Source of the DNA: Hyphochytrium catenoides | Lineage: Eukaryota > Sar > Hyphochytriomycetes > Hyphochytriales > Hyphochytriaceae | DNA length: 12,748 bases | NCBI GenBank assembly: GCA_900088475.1 | Contig: FLMG01003796.1 | Coordinates: 1-12,748, forward strand | Direction: 5' to 3' | Shown here: one piece after another, positions 9,580 to 12,748 of the stretch | Layout of the letters: the number at the start of each line of letters is the position of its first letter | Numbering within the stretch: the stretch's first letter is position 1 | The notes under the pieces: generated by a model | Databases searched by the model: none | Told to the model about the DNA's origin: nothing | The model's input: the letters and a program-made list of their open reading frames with translations, nothing else | Made by a program: the position numbers and the translations under genes

Positions 9580-9797
9580 TGCCATCACTTCTTTCTCTGT
9601 TCTCCACATTGGCTGTCACTGTTGCCTGTACAAACCGTACTATCTAGAGAGAAGTGTGGCGAAGACGCAGATAGCCTTGCAAGTAAAACCCTTTCCCAAG
9701 CCACTCGAACTTCTAAATCTTCAGAACCCAATCTTCCTCGCCCCTGTCAAGTCATCACCAGGCTCAGTCAGTCACTAGGCAACCTCAGAAAAGAACT
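9580..9797 (+). promoter_or_regulatory. ATG-free leader/promoter region of paralogue 2
   Basis: The last upstream ATG is at 9577-9579, so the leader is free of upstream starts. A CCAAT box lies at 9728-9732 (66 bases before the ATG), at a distance comparable with paralogue 1. No TATA box is seen. Confidence 0.4.
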
Positions 9798-10502
9798 ATG
9801 AAGCTTCTCAGCCTTCTCGTGCTCACCTTCGCCGCTGTGGCTTCTGCCCAGGATGCCAACGATGGCTGCAAGCCCATCACGGACTGCAATGGAAAGCTCG
9901 AGCTGGCTCTTGGAAGCACTTGCACGTCCTCTTTTGGTCCTCAAGGAGAGATCACGGCTTCGATCGGAAAGGTCTGCCTGCAATGCCCAGGAGAGGGGAA
10001 AATTGACCTGAACACCTTCCCTTACGTCACTTGCGATAACAAGGCCCTGTGTGGCAACGTCGCTACCTTCCAATTGGCGCCTAACCAGGCGAAGTGCATT
10101 TTGACTGGCGGTGACACTCTGAAGTGCGCCACCAGCTGCACTCCTAGCCCTGCTCCTGGACCATCCTCCGCTTCTCCTTCTGCAGCCCCTACCTCTGGCG
10201 CTCCTTCCACAACCTCCGCTACTCCAACAACCGGCAAAGCTCCTACCTCCAGCGGCGCCCCCACCACAGCGGGCGCTAATCCTACTACCTCTACAGCTGC
10301 CACCACTGCGCCTGTCAATGGCACTGACGACGCCACTACCAGTGCAACTCCTACAACCGCCGCTGCCTCCGATGAGCCAGTTGCTGACAGCCCTACCACC
10401 GCTCAAGCTACCACTGCACCTCCTAAGAGTGGTGCTGCCACTGTTGCCGTCGGTGTAGGCGCGGCCATGTCAGCAGTCGTCGCTATGACTCTTGCTGCTT
10501 AG
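9798..10502 (+). CDS. Secreted ten-cysteine, Thr/Pro/Ser-rich, putatively GPI-anchored surface protein (paralogue 2)
   Basis: The frame encodes 234 residues and ends in TAG. It aligns with gene 1 from the first residue through the end of the cysteine domain. It has the same MKLLSL signal peptide (cleavage near Ala17), the NDGC-x-PITDCNG opening, and all ten cysteines, here at 24, 30, 42, 60, 63, 79, 85, 100, 110 and 114. Small gaps lie only in loops (two residues before the third cysteine, three before the PNQAKCIL segment). The stalk from about 115 to 210 is again Thr/Pro/Ser/Ala-rich, but its order differs from gene 1. It has one clear N-glycosylation sequon (Asn174) and lacks gene 1's long Asp run. 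A hydrophobic tail from about 212 to 234 after Ser-Gly suggests a GPI anchor. The start has A at -3 and no other ATG for about 218 bases upstream. Tandem orientation with gene 1 indicates local duplication. Function is unknown. Confidence 0.9.
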   Translation: MKLLSLLVLTFAAVASAQDANDGCKPITDCNGKLELALGSTCTSSFGPQGEITASIGKVCLQCPGEGKIDLNTFPYVTCDNKALCGNVATFQLAPNQAKCILTGGDTLKCATSCTPSPAPGPSSASPSAAPTSGAPSTTSATPTTGKAPTSSGAPTTAGANPTTSTAATTAPVNGTDDATTSATPTTAAASDEPVADSPTTAQATTAPPKSGAATVAVGVGAAMSAVVAMTLAA

Positions 10503-10536
10503 GGTGGTGACCAGGTCATAGGTAGTCCTCGCTAAC

Positions 10537-10545
10537 TTTATAAGG
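10537..10545 (+). promoter_or_regulatory. Possible 3'-UTR element shared by the paralogues
   Basis: TTTATAAGG lies 35 bases after the paralogue 2 stop and matches the TTTATATAAGG after paralogue 1. GATAAAT follows at about 10554-10560 and could act as a degenerate polyadenylation signal. Confidence 0.3.
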
Positions 10546-10834
10546 AAAAGAATGATAAATATCTATTTGTTTGACTAGCGTCTTTTTATAAAACGTGATT
10601 CCTTTGCGTAGTCCTCTTCCTCCTACCGCCTGACGGTTGTTGATCTCTTCGGCGATAGTCCCCACTGGTCTCTCAAGGCCTAAGCGTACCTCAAGTCGTC
10701 ATCGTTGTGCTCTTCTTCCACGTTTGTCCTGGACTATACCACGTCGCCAGCCTAAGAGATGCGGGCATTGTAGACCTATCATCTCTACATCGACACTTTA
10801 CAATTTTTAAACTAACGTTAACCGAGTTCCGTGA

Positions 10835-10998
10835 GACGAAGCTATGCTCTGCTGCCAAGTTATAATATTTCGTTCGCTCTTAGTAGGAGGGCTAATGAGT
10901 CCCGTAGCTGCCCTACGTAAGAGCTTACCTCTAATCTTCTCTAGGATATCTTCAGTGACCTGTCTTCCTCTTCTATCACCGAAAGAATGAAGTCAACC
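10835..10998 (-). pseudogene. Decayed coding fragment, repeat copy 1
   Basis: This is the first unit of a tandem pair, sharing GACGAAGCTATGCT, TGCTGCCAAG, CTTAGTAG, GCTGCCCT and CGTAAGAGC in order with copy 2. Read on the minus strand it gives GRQVTEDI..KIRGK, then a one-base deletion, an in-frame TAG where copy 2 has Gln, and finally LISPPTKSER. A TGA precedes the alignable part. Differences from copy 2 are often silent or conservative, as expected from past protein selection. It is now broken. The family is not recognised. Confidence 0.45.
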
Positions 10999-11009
10999 TT
11001 TTAGAAAAC

Positions 11010-11178
11010 GACGAAGCTATGCTATGCTGCCAAGCTGATTGAGGATTCTCTCGGTCTTAGTAGAAGGGTTAATGAGAGCCATCGAGCTGCCCTGCGTAAG
11101 AGCTTTACCTCTTATCTTCGTCTCTATATCATCAGTGAGCTGTCTTCCCTTCCCATCAGCGAGAGGATAACGTCGACC
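11010..11178 (-). pseudogene. Coding-like fragment, repeat copy 2
   Basis: This is the second unit, 11 bases after the first. On the minus strand it is open as RRYPLADGKGRQLTDDIETK continuing through IRGKALTQGSSMALINPSTK to a TAG. Just upstream on that strand is a T-tract ending in TTTATTTAG, which resembles an intron acceptor, so this may be a last exon or its relic. The upstream part of the open frame, toward the lipase stop, is low-complexity Lys/Arg/Glu and is probably not coding. I do not recognise the protein, and it is not part of the lipase. Confidence 0.4.
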
Positions 11179-11435
11179 ACTAAATAAAAAAAGCTGGGTA
11201 GTTATTTTACTTCTTATTACATCGTAAAGATAGGTGACTGACTGGTGAGAAAGGCCAAGAAAGAATGAAACGCAGCGAGAAGCTGGATATGAAAGAGCGG
11301 AACGCCTCGCTATCTTCTTCCTCTCTCTCTCTCGCTCCTGCTTCTGCTTTGGTCCTCCCTGCTCTCGCAGCAATCTCTCTTCTTTCCCCTCCTTCGCATG
11401 CAGCGAGAAGAGGCAGAAGAAGATTCTCAAACTTC

Positions 11436-12326
11436 TTAGTAGTACGGCACCACGTAGAAGTTAACCATGTGGTCTATCTTGTTGCCTGACTCTGGATCTT
11501 TAGGTGCTGGGAAGTTCAGGTCGACCTCCACCACTCTGAAGCCCGTCAAATGATAAGCCGAGCCCCAATGAGTGAACGGCTCTGGCGTCGTCTGCGGCTT
11601 AGGGATAGGCACATCGTCGTTGCGGTTGACGAAGCGGAACTTGACGATGTCTTCCATGATGCCAGAGACAGAGGAAGAGGGAGAAGGATCTTTCACGAAG
11701 AGAGACTGTGGCTCGCCGTAGGTGTAAAGCTGCAGGAACGGAGACTTGGCCTGGCGAAGGCGAGAGAGGTCATACTTCTTTTCTCCTCCTTCAAAGTCAA
11801 GAGAGGCGTCCTTTGCGAAGTGAATGGCAGCCAAAGAGGCAAGAGCAGCGCCTCTAGAATGTCCTGCGATGAAGAGCTTCTTGTCCTGTCCTTCCTGCAG
11901 ACACTTTCGCACTTCAGTCAAGAAGGAAGGCTGGCTACGGAACACATTGTACGCGCCAGTGAATCCACTATGAGTGAACGCCATGACTGATCCATCAGCC
12001 GCCGTGAATGACGTCAAAGTGCGGTTCTTATTGCCGGTGACACCTTCCCAATCGCCTGGATTGTCCGAGCCTCTGAAGACGAGCGCGCAAACGTCTCCTT
12101 GAGCCGCAAGATAGCCAAAGTCAATGTCAAAGGTGAACTTTTCCCTAAGTTTATATCCGCGGCCGAAGACGAGTCCAACGTAGACTTCCATGGAGAGAAG
12201 AGAAAGATCGTAGGCCATTGTCCGGTTGTAGGCGGCAGCAGCGGAGCTTGAGGTGGGGAAGAAAGAGAGAGAAGAGAGAAGAGAGAGAGAGAGAAAAGAA
12301 AGCAAAGCGCGAGTATTGAGAACCAT
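11436..12326 (-). CDS. Secreted class 3 (alpha/beta-hydrolase) lipase-like protein
   Basis: The frame encodes 296 residues. Residues 1-32 form a Leu/Ser-rich signal peptide ending in SSSAAAA. The body fits the fungal/plant class 3 lipase family, which hydrolyses ester bonds of acylglycerols or related lipids. ALVFRGS (81-87) followed by DW (92-93) is the strand and oxyanion-side motif. GHSRG (155-159) is the nucleophile elbow with catalytic Ser157. NDDVP (236-240) matches the family's N-D-x-V-P motif, making Asp237 the likely acid. DHMVNFY near the end (285-291) supplies the probable catalytic His286, while His253 in FTHWG is the usual preceding strand histidine. N-glycosylation sequons lie at Asn34 and Asn101. 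The start has A at -3 and G at +4, with no upstream ATG for over 300 bases. The elbow reads GHSRGA rather than the common GHSLGG. Substrate (triacylglycerol, monoacylglycerol, phospholipid or galactolipid) cannot be told. The gene is convergent with paralogue 2. Confidence 0.9.
   Translation of the reverse strand: MVLNTRALLSFLSLSLLSSLSFFPTSSSAAAAYNRTMAYDLSLLSMEVYVGLVFGRGYKLREKFTFDIDFGYLAAQGDVCALVFRGSDNPGDWEGVTGNKNRTLTSFTAADGSVMAFTHSGFTGAYNVFRSQPSFLTEVRKCLQEGQDKKLFIAGHSRGAALASLAAIHFAKDASLDFEGGEKKYDLSRLRQAKSPFLQLYTYGEPQSLFVKDPSPSSSVSGIMEDIVKFRFVNRNDDVPIPKPQTTPEPFTHWGSAYHLTGFRVVEVDLNFPAPKDPESGNKIDHMVNFYVVPYY
12261..12296 (-). repeat. CT microsatellite inside the lipase signal-peptide codons
   Basis: On the coding strand this CT-rich run lies within codons of about residues 10-22 and encodes the Leu/Ser alternation of the signal-peptide core (FLSLSLLSSLSFF). 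It is coding sequence overlapping an imperfect dinucleotide repeat. Confidence 0.85.
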
Positions 12327-12348
12327 GATTCTTCCTTTCCTGACACAC

Positions 12349-12364
12349 AGAGAGAGAGAGAGAG
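12349..12364 (-). repeat. CT microsatellite, lipase leader (proximal)
   Basis: Eight AG units on the plus strand, 23 to 38 bases before the lipase start; probably inside the transcribed leader. Confidence 0.9.
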
Positions 12365-12484
12365 ACGTGGGTGACCAAACTTAGTCGGTTGCTGTGCTGC
12401 TGGTGTTGACTTGAGTCTCTTCCGGGAAGAGAGAGAATGATTGAGACTTCGAAAGAGACCCGACACCCGCCACGGCCGGCGGAG

Positions 12485-12506
12485 GGGAGAGAGAGAGAGA
12501 GAGAGA
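12485..12506 (-). repeat. CT microsatellite, lipase upstream region
   Basis: About eleven GA units on the plus strand, 160 to 180 bases before the lipase start. Confidence 0.9.
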
Positions 12507-12732
12507 CTGTATGGCCTCTTATCACGTTCAAGTTTGGAAGATGAAAGAAGAGATTCAAGAGAAGAAAGAGGCGCGATAAGAAGAAGGAAGAAATGGGGGA
12601 GTAGACCAGAAGAAGAACGGAGACGACGGGAGAGGTTGACCAGAAGACGAGAGACGGAGCAGCAAGAAAAGAAGAGAACCACAACCAAGAGGTCATCCAT
12701 CGATGGACGATGACGACGACCTTTGGATCAAG

Positions 12733-12748
12733 GAGAGAGAGAGAGAGA
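12733..12748. repeat. GA microsatellite cut by the window edge
   Basis: A perfect GA run continues to the last base, so its true length is unknown. Confidence 0.9.

Larger units (their letters stand above)
10503..11435. other. Convergent intergenic region between paralogue 2 and the lipase
   Basis: It holds the 3' flank of paralogue 2, the tandem repeat pair (10835-11178), a short CT run (about 11320-11333) and the 3' flank of the lipase. The lipase terminator and poly(A) site cannot be placed: no clear AATAAA is seen on the minus strand within about 200 bases of its stop. Confidence 0.5.
12327..12690 (-). promoter_or_regulatory. ATG-free, CT-rich leader/promoter region of the lipase gene
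   Basis: No ATG occurs on the minus strand from the start codon to about 12690. Two CT runs on the sense strand lie at 12349-12364 and 12485-12506. No TATA or CCAAT box is evident. The region is otherwise purine-rich on the plus strand. Confidence 0.4.

Noticed and set aside
9768-10406. A 212-codon frame and a 125-codon frame antisense to paralogue 2
   Set aside because: Same cause as for paralogue 1. They translate to Gly/Ser/Arg and Val/Ala-rich strings and are shadows of the sense gene.
12014-12700. Minus-strand 228- and 181-codon frames overlapping the lipase start and leader
   Set aside because: They are Leu/Ser-rich products of the CT runs and are out of frame with the conserved lipase sequence.

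Overview
This window looks like nuclear DNA from a eukaryotic microbe. It is gene-poor, with three convincing protein genes in 12.7 kb. Each is an uninterrupted reading frame with an N-terminal signal peptide and an A at position -3 of the start codon. No bacterial-style operons or ribosome-binding sites are seen. The intergenic DNA is rich in CT/GA microsatellites, CAG/CAT/CTC trinucleotide runs and old diverged repeats. The secreted Thr/Pro/Ser-rich proteins with GPI-like tails and the class 3 lipase would fit an oomycete, another stramenopile, a fungus or a similar protist. I cannot place the lineage from the sequence alone.

Layout. Positions 1-5181 hold no gene I can support: low-complexity DNA, an AT run, a diverged dispersed repeat pair (655-773 and 2907-3004), a 44-bp tandem duplication (2021-2106), a perfect 20-bp inverted repeat with a 29-nt loop (3220-3288) and CT microsatellites. 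Gene 1 (5182-5958, +) encodes a 258-residue secreted ten-cysteine protein with a mucin-like stalk and a hydrophobic GPI-type tail. Positions 5959-9797 are non-coding as far as I can see, with a GC-rich hairpin cluster (about 8713-8794) and a long GA array (9057-9210). Gene 2 (9798-10502, +) is a clear paralogue of gene 1 in the same orientation, about 3.8 kb downstream. Positions 10503-11435 contain a tandem pair of diverged ~165-170-bp repeats (10835-10998 and 11010-11178). Read on the minus strand, these look like a duplicated fragment of a decayed coding sequence. Gene 3 (11436-12326, -) is a 296-residue secreted class 3 lipase, convergent with gene 2. Its CT-rich leader runs to the window edge.

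How they fit together. All three products should enter the secretory pathway. The paralogues are probably displayed on the cell surface or wall through a GPI anchor, and the lipase is probably released or sent to a vacuole or periplasm-like space. Each gene has a long ATG-free leader and pyrimidine (CT) runs on its own sense strand within about 450 bp upstream, which hints at a shared promoter style. Nothing shows that the lipase and the cysteine-rich proteins act in one pathway. The most interesting unknown is the ten-cysteine surface-protein family, which I do not recognise. I see no mobile element with intact coding capacity, CRISPR array, tRNA or rRNA.
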